DNA from: Hyphomonadaceae bacterium BL14
GTDB taxonomy: Bacteria; Pseudomonadota; Alphaproteobacteria; Caulobacterales; Maricaulaceae
Length of the DNA stretch: 64,000 bases
Direction of reading: 5' to 3'
Assembly (NCBI GenBank): GCA_027627705.1
Contig: CP091242.1
Location: forward strand, 298,076-362,075
Shown here: positions 55,432 through 63,676 of the stretch, piece by piece
How positions within the stretch are numbered: the stretch's first letter is position 1
Layout of the letters: each line of letters begins with the position of its first letter
Position numbers and translations under genes: made by a program
Notes under the pieces: generated by a model
Database searches by the model: none
Told to the model about the DNA's origin: nothing
What the model saw: only the letters and a program-made list of their open reading frames with translations

Positions 55432-56412
55432 ATGATGACCATCCTGCGTACCATTCGGCATCTGATTGTCGGACTGGCGGCGTTTGCCGCGATTGCAACG
55501 CCGCTCTGGTTCGTCATTGCGGCATTCGGTGGCAAGTTCGGCTTCTGGGAGCCGATCGACGGCTTCCGCCATGTGCTGGGGCTGGCGGGCTTCAATGCGT
55601 TGAACTGGTTTGGCTTGCCCGGTGCCATCGGGCGCGGGTTCATCCTGCCGCTGACCGCTGGGCTCGGCCTGCTGGCGCTGATCGTGGCCATCGGCTTCCG
55701 GCTAATCTTCGGGCAGGCCAATGCGCCGGGTGCGGGGGGCTATGTCGCGGGCGTGCTCGCCCTTGTCGTGGGGGTGGCGCCGCTGGCGCTGGTGACCAGC
55801 GCGTCCGGCGATCGCGCGGCCATCCCGCCCATCCATGACATCACCACCGATTTCGAAACTCCGCCGCAATTCACCGGCGCGTTGATCGAGCGCCGCGGCG
55901 CCAATGCCAATTCAGTGGACTACCACGCCAAGACCGATCCGCGCTCGCAGCGCCCGCTGCCCGAGGTCCAGGCCGAGGCCTATCCCGATGTGGCGCCTCT
56001 GATCACCACCGCCGAACCGGCGCTGGCCTACAGGGCCGCCCATGCCACGGCGCGTGATCTGGGCTGGCGGATCTCCACCGCGTCCGAGGGTGCGATGATG
56101 TTCGAGGCCCAAGACGTGACCTTCTGGTTCGGGTTCATCGATGATGTGGTGGTGCGGGTCACGCCGCTGGACAATGGCGGATCGCGTGTGGATGCGCGTT
56201 CGGTGTCGCGTGTGGGCATGTCCGATCTCGGTGCCAACGCGGCGCGCCTGCGCACTTTCTTCGCGGCGCTGGAGAGCAGTCTGGGTGATGGCGTGGCCAT
56301 GGCACCTGCGCCGGAACCCGTGTCTCAGCCTGATCCTGCGCCCGAAGCCGGCGACGGCGCGGCTGACCGGCTCAGCCCGCTTGCGCGTGCGGGCGAAACA
56401 CGCTTGCCTTGA
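55432..56412 (+). CDS. DUF1499-family membrane protein
   Basis: A 326-residue protein with three or four N-terminal hydrophobic segments (residues about 10-35, 50-70, 80-95 and 105-125) and a soluble C-terminal DUF1499 domain starting near IHDITTDFETPPQF and including YPDVAPLITTAEPALAYRAAHATARDLGWRI...FGFIDDVVVRVTP. The family function is unknown. A Pro/Glu-rich tail ends the protein. AAGAGGGCG lies before the ATG. It is directly followed by the MurD-like gene, possibly in one transcript. Confidence 0.78.
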   Translation: MMTILRTIRHLIVGLAAFAAIATPLWFVIAAFGGKFGFWEPIDGFRHVLGLAGFNALNWFGLPGAIGRGFILPLTAGLGLLALIVAIGFRLIFGQANAPGAGGYVAGVLALVVGVAPLALVTSASGDRAAIPPIHDITTDFETPPQFTGALIERRGANANSVDYHAKTDPRSQRPLPEVQAEAYPDVAPLITTAEPALAYRAAHATARDLGWRISTASEGAMMFEAQDVTFWFGFIDDVVVRVTPLDNGGSRVDARSVSRVGMSDLGANAARLRTFFAALESSLGDGVAMAPAPEPVSQPDPAPEAGDGAADRLSPLARAGETRLP

Positions 56413-56438
56413 CGCGGGTTGATACAGGATCATCGCGC

Positions 56439-57767
56439 ATGCGGGCCGGGCGGATTGCCGATTATGACACGCTCCTGATCTGGGGCTATGGCAAGGAAGG
56501 CCGCGCGGTGCTGGCGCTGGCGCGCGCCGAGGCACCGGGCATCAAGCTGGCGGTGGTGGACCGCGCACCGCCGGAGGATTTGCCCGGCGGCGTCGCGCAC
56601 CTCGACGAGGACGCGCTGGAGGCGGCGGTCCGGGCCGGCGGCCGCACGCTGATCGTCAAAAGCCCCGGCGTTTCGCTTTATGATCCGCGCCTGTCAGCGG
56701 CCTTGCGCGCGGGCGCGCGCCTGACCAGCCAGACCAATCTCTGGTTCGAGCGCAAACCGGCCGCTCAGCGCGTGATCGGAATTACCGGCACCAAGGGCAA
56801 GTCCACCAGCTCGGCGCTCCTGCATCACATGCTGCGCGCGCTGGGCGAGGACGCGGTGCTGGCGGGCAATATCGGCGAGCCGGTCATCGAAACGCCGCCG
56901 GGCGCCAGCACAGTGGTGGCCGAGCTGTCCAGCTATCAATGCGCGGATCTCATTCACGGGCCGGACTATGGCGTGATGGTCAATCTGATGCGCGAGCATA
57001 TCCCCTGGCACCGCTCGCTGGAGGCCTATCAGCGTGACAAGGCGCGCCTGGTCAGCCTCGATCCCAATACCCGCGCCGTGCTCAATGCCGGGGATTCCAA
57101 TCTCGCCCGCCTGTTCGCTCACCGGCCCAATACGCTCTGGTACAACACGCCGGACAGCTTCCATGCGCCCGGCGGCGTGGTGCATCTCGGCGGTGAGGTC
57201 TGGGGGCCGATCCCCAGCGTGCCAGGGCCGCACAATGCGGTGAACGCCTGCGCGGGTCTCAGCGTGATCGCGGATATGGGGCTCGATGCGCGCGCGGCGT
57301 TCGACAGCCTGTCCGATTTCCACGGCCTGCCTCACCGGCTCCAGACCGTGGCCGTGAAGGGGAATGTGCGTTTCGTGGACGACTCGCTCGCCACCACGCC
57401 AGAAGCCCTCTTGCTGGCGCTGGAGGCGTTTCCCGGCGAGGACGTGGCGCTGATCCTGGGCGGGGAGGAGCGCGAGCAGGATTATGAGGCGCTCGCTGCC
57501 GCGCTGGAGCGCCATGACCGCATCCGCGCCATCATCACCCTGCCCGAGAACGGCGCGCGTATCGGCGCAGCGCTGGCGGGCGGGCGCCATGGCGCGGTCT
57601 GCGTCCATGAGGATGATTTCGAAAGGGCCGTCGCACGCGCCGCTGCGGCGCTCACCTCCGGCGTGGTGCTGCTGTCGCCCGCCGCGCCGCGCGGGCTCCA
57701 GTTCACGGTGTTCGGCGCGCGCGGGCGCGCCTTCGCGGCGGCGGCTCAGGCGCTCGCGTCCGCCTAG
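56439..57767 (+). CDS. Mur ligase, MurD-like paralog (possibly MurD2 type)
   Basis: An ATP-dependent Mur ligase. The P-loop is GITGTKGKSTSS at residues 114-125, and the middle domain has AELSSYQCADL and NLMREHIPWHRSLEAYQRDKARL, as in MurD (UDP-MurNAc-Ala plus glutamate). The C-terminal substrate motif reads VDDSLATTP (313-321) where classical MurD has NDSKATN, so the Lys is replaced by Leu. This matches what is expected of the MurD2 branch that adds L-Glu, which then needs an epimerase; this is inference. A TTG at 56409 overlapping the previous stop is an alternative start (452 residues). It is outside any dcw cluster, and no murL- or mur-type neighbour is seen. Confidence 0.8.
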   Translation: MRAGRIADYDTLLIWGYGKEGRAVLALARAEAPGIKLAVVDRAPPEDLPGGVAHLDEDALEAAVRAGGRTLIVKSPGVSLYDPRLSAALRAGARLTSQTNLWFERKPAAQRVIGITGTKGKSTSSALLHHMLRALGEDAVLAGNIGEPVIETPPGASTVVAELSSYQCADLIHGPDYGVMVNLMREHIPWHRSLEAYQRDKARLVSLDPNTRAVLNAGDSNLARLFAHRPNTLWYNTPDSFHAPGGVVHLGGEVWGPIPSVPGPHNAVNACAGLSVIADMGLDARAAFDSLSDFHGLPHRLQTVAVKGNVRFVDDSLATTPEALLLALEAFPGEDVALILGGEEREQDYEALAAALERHDRIRAIITLPENGARIGAALAGGRHGAVCVHEDDFERAVARAAAALTSGVVLLSPAAPRGLQFTVFGARGRAFAAAAQALASA

Positions 57768-58993
57768 CCCTCCAGCATTGCCCGGGTCACCGGCTTTGTG
57801 CGGTCAAGATCGCGTGCGCGGTCGGGCAGGGCGTATTTCAGACCCGATCCGCAATTGAACAGCACGCAGCGCGCATCGGCGCCGATCAGCCCGGCGGCGC
57901 GGGCGTTTCGCGCGGCGGCCAGCGTGGCGGCGCCTTCCGGGCAGAGCAGCAGCCCGTCAGCCGCGCCGCACAGCGCGCGCGCCTCTTCAATCTCGGCCTC
58001 GCTCACCGCCAGCGCCGCGCCGCCGCTGGCGCGCACCGCGCGCAGGATCAGGAAATCGCCAATCGCCTTGGGCACACGGATGCCGGCCGCGCTGGTCGCC
58101 GCATCCAGCCATTCGGTCGCGTGCTCCTCGCCCGCCTCGAACGCGCGCACGATGGGCGCGCAGCCATCGGCCTGGACGGCGAACATTTTCGGGCGCTCCG
58201 GGCCGATCCAGCCCAGCGCCTCCATCTCGTCGAACGCCTTCCACATACCGATCAGGCCGGTGCCGCCGCCGGTGGGGTAGAAGATCGCGTCAGGCAGGGT
58301 CCAGCCCAGCTGCCAGGCGAGCTCGATGCCCATCGTCTTTTTGCCCTCGATCCGGTAGGGCTCTTTCAGCGTCGAAACATCAAACCAGCCCATCTCCTCT
58401 TTGAGGGCACCCACCAGCGCCCCGCACTGGTGGATCAGGCCGTTGACCCGGTAGACATGCCCGCCCTGGGCGGCGATCTCGCGCACATTCACCTCGGGCG
58501 TATCGGCCGGGCAGAAGGACCAGGTCTCCATGCCCGCCCGCGCGCCATAGGCCGACAGCGCCGCGCCGGCATTGCCATTGGTGGGCATGGCCATCGCCCT
58601 GATCCCGAACTGGCGCGCCATGGAGACGGCCAGCGCCAGCCCGCGCGCCTTGAAACTGCCCGTGGGCAGGCGGCCTTCATCCTTGATGAGCAGCGGGCCT
58701 TTGAGGCCTATGGCCCGCGCGGTGGCGGGCGTATCAATCAGCGGCGTGTCCACCTCGCCAAGGCTCGTGACATAGGCGTCATCGGCCACGGGCAGCAGCT
58801 CGCGCCATTTCCAGAAGCCGGGATGGGTGTGGGCGGGGCGCGCCGCGATGGCGTCGCGGTCGGCGGTGCGTTTGAGCGCCGCCAGATCATAGCGCGCCAG
58901 CAGCGGCCAGCCCTCGGGCGATAGATTATGGGCGATGTCGGCGGCCACGCGCGCGCCGGTCATGGAACAGTGAAGGTGGGTGAAATGATGCAT
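57764..58993 (-). CDS. thrC: Threonine synthase (PLP-dependent)
   Basis: A fold type II PLP enzyme that converts O-phosphohomoserine to threonine. The N-terminus has the family segment HCSMTGARVAADIAHNLSPEGWPLLARYDL. The cofactor Lys is Lys115 in TGSFKARG. PTNGNAGAALSAYGARAG and the phosphate-binding YPTGGGTGLIGMW are clear, and the C-terminus has LLLCPEGAATLAAARNARAAGLI. The 409-residue length fits the compact form. A related beta-replacing lyase cannot be fully excluded. Its 3' end overlaps the Mur ligase end by 4 bases. Confidence 0.85.
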   Translation of the reverse strand: MHHFTHLHCSMTGARVAADIAHNLSPEGWPLLARYDLAALKRTADRDAIAARPAHTHPGFWKWRELLPVADDAYVTSLGEVDTPLIDTPATARAIGLKGPLLIKDEGRLPTGSFKARGLALAVSMARQFGIRAMAMPTNGNAGAALSAYGARAGMETWSFCPADTPEVNVREIAAQGGHVYRVNGLIHQCGALVGALKEEMGWFDVSTLKEPYRIEGKKTMGIELAWQLGWTLPDAIFYPTGGGTGLIGMWKAFDEMEALGWIGPERPKMFAVQADGCAPIVRAFEAGEEHATEWLDAATSAAGIRVPKAIGDFLILRAVRASGGAALAVSEAEIEEARALCGAADGLLLCPEGAATLAAARNARAAGLIGADARCVLFNCGSGLKYALPDRARDLDRTKPVTRAMLEG

Positions 58994-59062
58994 GAAGGCT
59001 CCGGATCGCCAGTGAGCCTCGAGCCTATGGCGCGCCGTCTTTGATGCAAGCCCGGCGCTGCG

Positions 59063-59674
59063 CTATTGCGCTTCGAGCAGCCCGTAGGCCTCGAATGCGC
59101 GCTGCATATAGTGCGGCCCGCAGCCGAAGCCCGCATGCAGGCCGCGCAGATATGCGCGGCGCTTCATGGCCAGCTCGCGCTCGGTGCGCGCGGCGCGTTC
59201 AATCTCGCCGGCGCGTCCGACAAAGCGGACCACGGGACGGATCGGGTTCAGCCCGACAATCAGCGAGCGGTACTGGTCGCGGGCCAGATCCGGCGCGTCG
59301 GCCGCCAGATCCCGCCCGCGCTCCATCATGGTGGGGTCATCGTCTTGGTCCGCACCATCATCAGCGTCACCGTGCTCTGGCGGCGGCGCTTCGCGGTCCG
59401 GACCCAGCACCACGGTGAGGCGGGCGATATCGCGGGCCGTGGTCGAACAGGTACGCCGCGCGCCCTCGCCGCCATAGGGGGTGGGCACGGTGTCATCGCC
59501 CTCATCCACCCGGATGCGCCCCGGGCGCTCGCGCGGCAGGCCGATGGCGTCGGCCCCGGCCTCGCGCGTGTCGGTGACCATGGCGTCCATGCCGTTCCCG
59601 GTGCCGCCCGCACAACCAGCCGCCGCCAAAAAGGCGGGAACAACCAGACAGAGGGAAAGCGTGCGGGTGATCAT
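59063..59674 (-). CDS. Hypothetical lipoprotein
   Basis: A 203-residue protein with a lipoprotein signal peptide: hydrophobic LSLCLVVPAFLAAAGC with the lipobox LAAAGC, Cys at about residue 21. The mature part is acidic in the middle (DREAPPPEHGDADDGADQDDDP) and basic with many Arg toward the end, finishing HAGFGCGPHYMQRAFEAYGLLEAQ. No family recognised. It is probably anchored to the outer membrane. It stands alone between thrC and tRNA-Lys. Confidence 0.7.
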   Translation of the reverse strand: MITRTLSLCLVVPAFLAAAGCAGGTGNGMDAMVTDTREAGADAIGLPRERPGRIRVDEGDDTVPTPYGGEGARRTCSTTARDIARLTVVLGPDREAPPPEHGDADDGADQDDDPTMMERGRDLAADAPDLARDQYRSLIVGLNPIRPVVRFVGRAGEIERAARTERELAMKRRAYLRGLHAGFGCGPHYMQRAFEAYGLLEAQ

Positions 59675-59749
59675 GGCAGCAGTGTACCGCCTTGAATCGG
59701 GCGAGAGAATGGCGCGCGAAACCCTGCTGCGCCTGCGGCGCCGCAGCGC

Positions 59750-59776
59750 TTGACCGCGGCAGGGGCCGACTATAGT
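59750..59776 (+). promoter_or_regulatory. Promoter for tRNA-Lys
   Basis: TTGACC (59750-59755) and TATAGT (59771-59776) are separated by 15 bases, and the tRNA begins 25 bases after the -10. The same 15-base spacing is seen at the initiator tRNA gene in this window. Confidence 0.6.
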
Positions 59777-59801
59777 TTCCGCGCCTCTCCCGAAAGGGTC
59801 A

Positions 59802-59877
59802 GAGCCGATAGCTCAGCTGGTAGAGCAACTGACTTTTAATCAGTAGGTCCCGGGTTCGAGCCCCGGTCGGCTCACCA
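59802..59877 (+). tRNA. tRNA-Lys (anticodon TTT)
   Basis: A 76-base tRNA. The acceptor arms GAGCCGA (59802-59808) and TCGGCTC pair fully, with discriminator A and encoded CCA. The D-loop is GCTCAGCTGGTAGAGC, the anticodon loop CTTTTAA is held by a CTGA/TCAG-containing stem, and the T-loop is GTTCGAG. Anticodon TTT reads AAA/AAG lysine codons. Confidence 0.97.
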
Positions 59878-59946
59878 AGTCCAGGAGGCTTGGGAGGCAC
59901 GCGCCGGTTGGCGCGAAACCCGTTCATCAATCCAAGTGTGCCGACA

Positions 59947-60657
59947 TCACCACCGCGCGCGCAGGGCCACGCCGGCATAGTGCTCGTCTTCTTTCCACTC
60001 GCGCATGCCCGAGCGGTAGCGGCGTTGTTCACGTACATAGCCCAGTGTGGCGTAGACATCCGAGCCCAGCTCCACGCCGACGCCGAAATGCGCGTCGCCC
60101 ACGCTCGCCTCGACGCCGGCGGGTGCCAGCGTGTAGCTGAGCGGGCCGCCGGGCGCGATCATATAGCTCTCGCGCCCCGCCCCGCCGACCAGGAAGACCG
60201 GGGGGAGATCGGTCAGCGTGCGTGTGCTGGCCGAAACCTGCAATCCCAGCGCCGAACCGGACCAGCCATGCCCTTGAGGCGTTGCCGCGCGGGCGCGCAC
60301 GGTGACGTCCGGGGTCAGCGCGACGGCGGCTGTTGATGTCTCTCCGGTGTGGCGGGTATGGCCGGGCTCAATGGCGAAGCGCAGCGCTGTCCCAGACCCG
60401 GACAGGGCCGCGGCCACCGCAGCGCGGCTGCCTTCAGCGGCGTCCGTGAGGGCGAAGTCGTCTGGATTGAATGCCGGTGCCGGCCAGCCGTCAGACAGCG
60501 CGCTTTGAGGTGACGCGTCCGTAACGAAGGCGCAAAACAGCGCGCCCCCCGCTACCAGGGCCGCCAGAACCAGCTCCGTTGCGCGGTGCGGCGTTCGCTG
60601 AGCGGATACGCGCGCGGCTGCCGCCGCGCCACGGTTCTGACGCATCAGGTCTCGCAT
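59947..60657 (-). CDS. Hypothetical envelope protein, beta-rich C-terminus
   Basis: Not recognised. The 236-residue product (start at ATG 60657; an open extension reaches 60708 and another ATG is at 60645) has a basic N-terminus with one hydrophobic segment (ELVLAALVAGGALFCAFVT) and then a low-charge domain with alternating residues. Its end, VGVELGSDVYATLGYVREQRRY...HYAGVALRARW, looks like outer-membrane beta strands with a terminal aromatic. It could be a small barrel or a periplasmic beta protein. It lies between the two tRNA genes on the opposite strand. Confidence 0.55.
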   Translation of the reverse strand: MRDLMRQNRGAAAAARVSAQRTPHRATELVLAALVAGGALFCAFVTDASPQSALSDGWPAPAFNPDDFALTDAAEGSRAAVAAALSGSGTALRFAIEPGHTRHTGETSTAAVALTPDVTVRARAATPQGHGWSGSALGLQVSASTRTLTDLPPVFLVGGAGRESYMIAPGGPLSYTLAPAGVEASVGDAHFGVGVELGSDVYATLGYVREQRRYRSGMREWKEDEHYAGVALRARW

Positions 60658-60804
60658 GCAGGGTCCCCAACCTGTTTTAACACTGTGCCGGGCTGTCCCT
60701 CCCGTCACAGGGCCGCGTTAACAAGAGTTAAGATAGTTCAGGCGCGCGCGCTTGGGCAAGCGCTGATTGGCCATTTGTTGGCGGCCCGGCACGCAGTGCA
60801 GATG

Positions 60805-60831
60805 TTGACGGCACCGCGCGGGCGTCATACA
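60805..60831 (+). promoter_or_regulatory. Promoter for initiator tRNA
   Basis: TTGACG (60805-60810) and CATACA (60826-60831) with a 15-base spacer, the -10 ending 44 bases before the tRNA. The -35 is a perfect match to the housekeeping consensus of alphaproteobacteria. Confidence 0.55.
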
Positions 60832-60875
60832 CAGCGCGTCCCTTGAACGCGGCCCGGCCGCGGACACAGGTTTGA

Positions 60876-60952
<77 letters not shown>

Positions 60953-61211
60953 AATCTCTTAATAAAATCAGTGAACCAGGCGCGGCACTGGTGGCAGTGC
61001 CGACGGTGTTGCCACCGATTGAAACCCTGGGGACGCACGAGGAGCTGAAGGTCTCTGTCCGGCGTGGCAAATCGGTGCCGCATCGGGCTCACCGGGGCGG
61101 ACCTAGCCGGCCACCTCGACCCGGCGTGCCGGGCCGAGGCTTTCGCGACAGCTCCGGCTCTGATAGCCCTCTGCCTCTGCCGCTCTGCGGTGTGGGGGCA
61201 CGAGGCGAGCC

Positions 61212-61352
61212 ATGACCATCCGCTATGAAACCCGTGCCTGCGCCGCCTTCGTCGCGATTGACCGGCCGGAGCGGCGCAAGGCGATGGCCGGCACCGCATG
61301 GTTCGCCAGCCGGGAGGGCCGGGGCTGGCGTTTTGGCACGCCCGAAGCATGA
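61212..61352 (+). CDS. Small hypothetical protein (46 residues)
   Basis: A short frame starting ATG 61212 with GAGGCGAG upstream and ending in an ATGA overlap with the next flavoprotein gene. The product is basic, rich in Arg and aromatic residues (MTIRYETRACAAF at the start and a GWRFGTPEA end), without signal or membrane segment. No family recognised. The overlap and ribosome site support real translation, perhaps coupled to the downstream gene. Confidence 0.5.
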   Translation: MTIRYETRACAAFVAIDRPERRKAMAGTAWFASREGRGWRFGTPEA

Positions 61353-62581
61353 CCCGGCGCATCGCCATTATCGGGGCCGGCCCTGCAGGCCTGATTGCGG
61401 CAGAGCGCCTCGCGGGCGAGGGTTTTGCCGTCAGCGTTTATGAGCGCATGCCGAGCGTGGCGCGTAAATTCCTGATGGCGGGCAGGGGTGGGCTCAACCT
61501 GACCCATCGCGAAGCGCTGGACGCCTTCCTTGACCGCTATGGCGCAGCGCGTGACTGGCTGGAACCGGCCATCCGGGCCTTCGCGCCGGATGACCTGATC
61601 GCGTGGTGCGAGGGGCTGGGGCAGCCCGTGTTCACCGGCTCCAGCGGACGGGTATTTCCCAAGGCCATGAAGGCCTCGCCGCTTTTGCGCGCCTGGCTGG
61701 CCAGACTGGATGCCCTGGGCGTCACGATCCATGTCCGCCATACTTTCCGGGGCTTTGACGATGCGGGCCGTGTACTGATCGCCGGGCCGGACGGACGCGA
61801 GCGGCCTGTGGAGGCCGCTGCGGTCATTCTTGCGCAGGGCGGGGCGAGCTGGCCGCGTCTTGGGTCAACGGGCGACTGGGCCGGCCGGCTGGCGGCGCGC
61901 GGCGTCGAGATCACGCCGTTCAAGCCTGCCAATGCCGGCTTCGATGTCCGCTGGTCGGCCCTGTTCAAGGCGCGTTTTGCCGGGGTGCCGCTCAAGGCCG
62001 CACGCTTCAGTCATGACGGCCGGGCGATCCGCGGGGAAGCCATGATCACGGCCTATGGCATGGAGGGCGGGGCGATCTATGCCTTGGGTGCGGGTTTGCG
62101 CAATGCGATCGAGCGTGACGGCCAGGCGGTGCTGACGCTCGATCTGGCGCCCGATACCGCCGGGGACGCCCTGACAAAGCGGCTTTCGGCGGCCAAGCCC
62201 GGCCAGTCCCTGTCCAGCACGCTGCGCAAGCAGGCCCGGCTCGCGCCGCTCGGTGCGGCGCTCGTGCGCGAAGCGGGCGAGATACCGCGCGAACCGCAAG
62301 AACTGGCCGTGCGCATCAAGGCGTTGCCCATTGCGCTGACGGGCGTCCAGGGCCTTGAGCGGGCGATATCGAGCGCAGGCGGCATCGCGCGCGCATCAGT
62401 CGATGAGCGCTTCATGCTGAAGCGATTGCCTGGCGTGTTCGTGGCCGGAGAAATGCTCGACTGGGAAGCGCCGACGGGCGGGTATCTGTTGCAGGCGAGC
62501 TTTGCCAGTGGCGTCGCGGCGGCGAGGGGGGTGGCGGACTGGCTGGTTGACACGCGCGCGCTGAACACAGGGTGCGAATAG
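61349..62581 (+). CDS. BaiN/HI0933-like FAD-dependent oxidoreductase
   Basis: A 410-residue flavoprotein. The FAD dinucleotide motif is IIGAGPAGLIAAERLAGEGF at the very N-terminus, then the family motif SVARKFLMAGRGGLNLTHRE. LAQGGASWPRLGSTGDWAGRLAARG, a middle insertion domain, and the C-terminal GGIARASVDERFMLKRLPGVFVAGEMLDWEAPTGGYLLQASFASG are all typical. The substrate is unknown; some relatives reduce bile-acid intermediates, but most have no assigned role. The start at 61349 overlaps the small upstream gene, and a longer frame from 61298 is not needed. Confidence 0.85.
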   Translation: MTRRIAIIGAGPAGLIAAERLAGEGFAVSVYERMPSVARKFLMAGRGGLNLTHREALDAFLDRYGAARDWLEPAIRAFAPDDLIAWCEGLGQPVFTGSSGRVFPKAMKASPLLRAWLARLDALGVTIHVRHTFRGFDDAGRVLIAGPDGRERPVEAAAVILAQGGASWPRLGSTGDWAGRLAARGVEITPFKPANAGFDVRWSALFKARFAGVPLKAARFSHDGRAIRGEAMITAYGMEGGAIYALGAGLRNAIERDGQAVLTLDLAPDTAGDALTKRLSAAKPGQSLSSTLRKQARLAPLGAALVREAGEIPREPQELAVRIKALPIALTGVQGLERAISSAGGIARASVDERFMLKRLPGVFVAGEMLDWEAPTGGYLLQASFASGVAAARGVADWLVDTRALNTGCE

Positions 62582-62781
62582 GATCGCCCTGCAAACGGCG
62601 CAGGATCGCACCCATTGACCTGCGGCCCAGCGGCCACCGGCGAGGCGCGCGCACCCGCCGGGCGGGCCGGGCGCATGACGAGCGCATGCCTGTGTGAGCC
62701 GGATGAAACGCGGTGGCTACGGGAAGCCGCGGCGCTTGCTGCTACCTTGCCTGCGCGGGCTATCCGGGACATTCAGGCAGA

Positions 62782-63258
62782 ATGGAAAGTCTCGCCCTGA
62801 CCCTTGTTCTGTTTGTATCTCTGGCCGCGCTGGCGGTGATTGATGCACGCACGATGCGCCTGCCGGACTGGCTGACCCTGCCGTTGATTGCGGCGGGGCT
62901 GGTGATGGCCTGGCTGACACAGGCGTCCCTGATCAGTCACGCCGCCGGGGCACTGATCGGCTATGGCGGACTGGTGGCACTCGAGATTGCCTACCGCCGC
63001 CTGCGCGGCCGCGACGGGATCGGGCGTGGCGATGCCAAGCTTCTGGCGGCCGGCGGCGCGTGGTGCGGGGTTTGGGCGCTGCCTCTGATCCTGCTGGCTG
63101 CGAGTGTAAGCGCGCTGACTGTGGTGCTGGTGTCATCCCTGATCATGAGGCGGGGGCCGGACCCCTCGGCGCGTCTTGCGTTCGGGCCCTATCTGGCGCT
63201 TGCAATCGCGCTGGTCTGGGCGGCGTCGCAGGCCGGTCTGACGCCCGTACTCTCCTGA
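62782..63258 (+). CDS. Minimal prepilin peptidase (A24, peptidase domain only)
   Basis: An inner-membrane aspartic peptidase that cuts the leader from type IV prepilins or Flp pilins. The two catalytic Asp regions are seen: VIDARTMRLPDWLTLP and GIGRGDAKLLAAGGAW. It has 158 residues and about five or six hydrophobic segments. The N-terminal methyltransferase domain with Cys pairs is missing, so it resembles CpaA/TadV of the tad system. No pilin gene is visible nearby. The ATG at 62782 removes a poor N-terminal extension. Confidence 0.85.
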   Translation: MESLALTLVLFVSLAALAVIDARTMRLPDWLTLPLIAAGLVMAWLTQASLISHAAGALIGYGGLVALEIAYRRLRGRDGIGRGDAKLLAAGGAWCGVWALPLILLAASVSALTVVLVSSLIMRRGPDPSARLAFGPYLALAIALVWAASQAGLTPVLS

Positions 63259-63316
63259 ACGCAGATTGCGTGCGAAAATGCGCGACAATCGCCCGATCAG
63301 CATGTAGACACAGGGT

Positions 63317-63676
63317 ATGAGCGAGCATGACGAGTTGATTGCCGCGTGGCAGGCACAGCTGCGGAAAGGCGCAGCGGAACTGGCGGTGCTTTCGCTTCTG
63401 ACATCCGGCGAGAAATACGGGATCGAGTTGCTGGACGCCTTGTCCGGCGCAGACGGCCTGGGCATTTCCGACGGGACGATCTATCCGCTTCTCAAGCGTC
63501 TGGAGCGTGACGGCCGGATCGAAGCGCGCTGGCAGCAGAGCGTCACAGGACCGCCAAGAAAATACTATAAGCTCTCATCCGATGGTGAGGCCGTGCTGGC
63601 GGCCATGAAGATAGCCTGGCGTGAATTCCGCGGCCAGCTTGATCGGATTACAGGGCATGACGAGCAGGGCGATTGA
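63317..63676 (+). CDS. PadR-family transcriptional regulator
   Basis: A 119-residue winged-helix repressor. The PadR core is visible: QLRKGAAELAVLSLLTSGEKYGIELLDALS, then GISDGTIYPLLKRLERDGRIEARWQQSVTGPPRKYYKLSSDGEAVLAAM. It lacks the long C-terminal domain of phenolic-acid PadR, so it belongs to the small PadR-s2 type. It overlaps the downstream membrane-protein gene (start 63657) by 20 bases, a common regulator/partner arrangement in which the regulator controls the pair. Confidence 0.9.
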   Translation: MSEHDELIAAWQAQLRKGAAELAVLSLLTSGEKYGIELLDALSGADGLGISDGTIYPLLKRLERDGRIEARWQQSVTGPPRKYYKLSSDGEAVLAAMKIAWREFRGQLDRITGHDEQGD

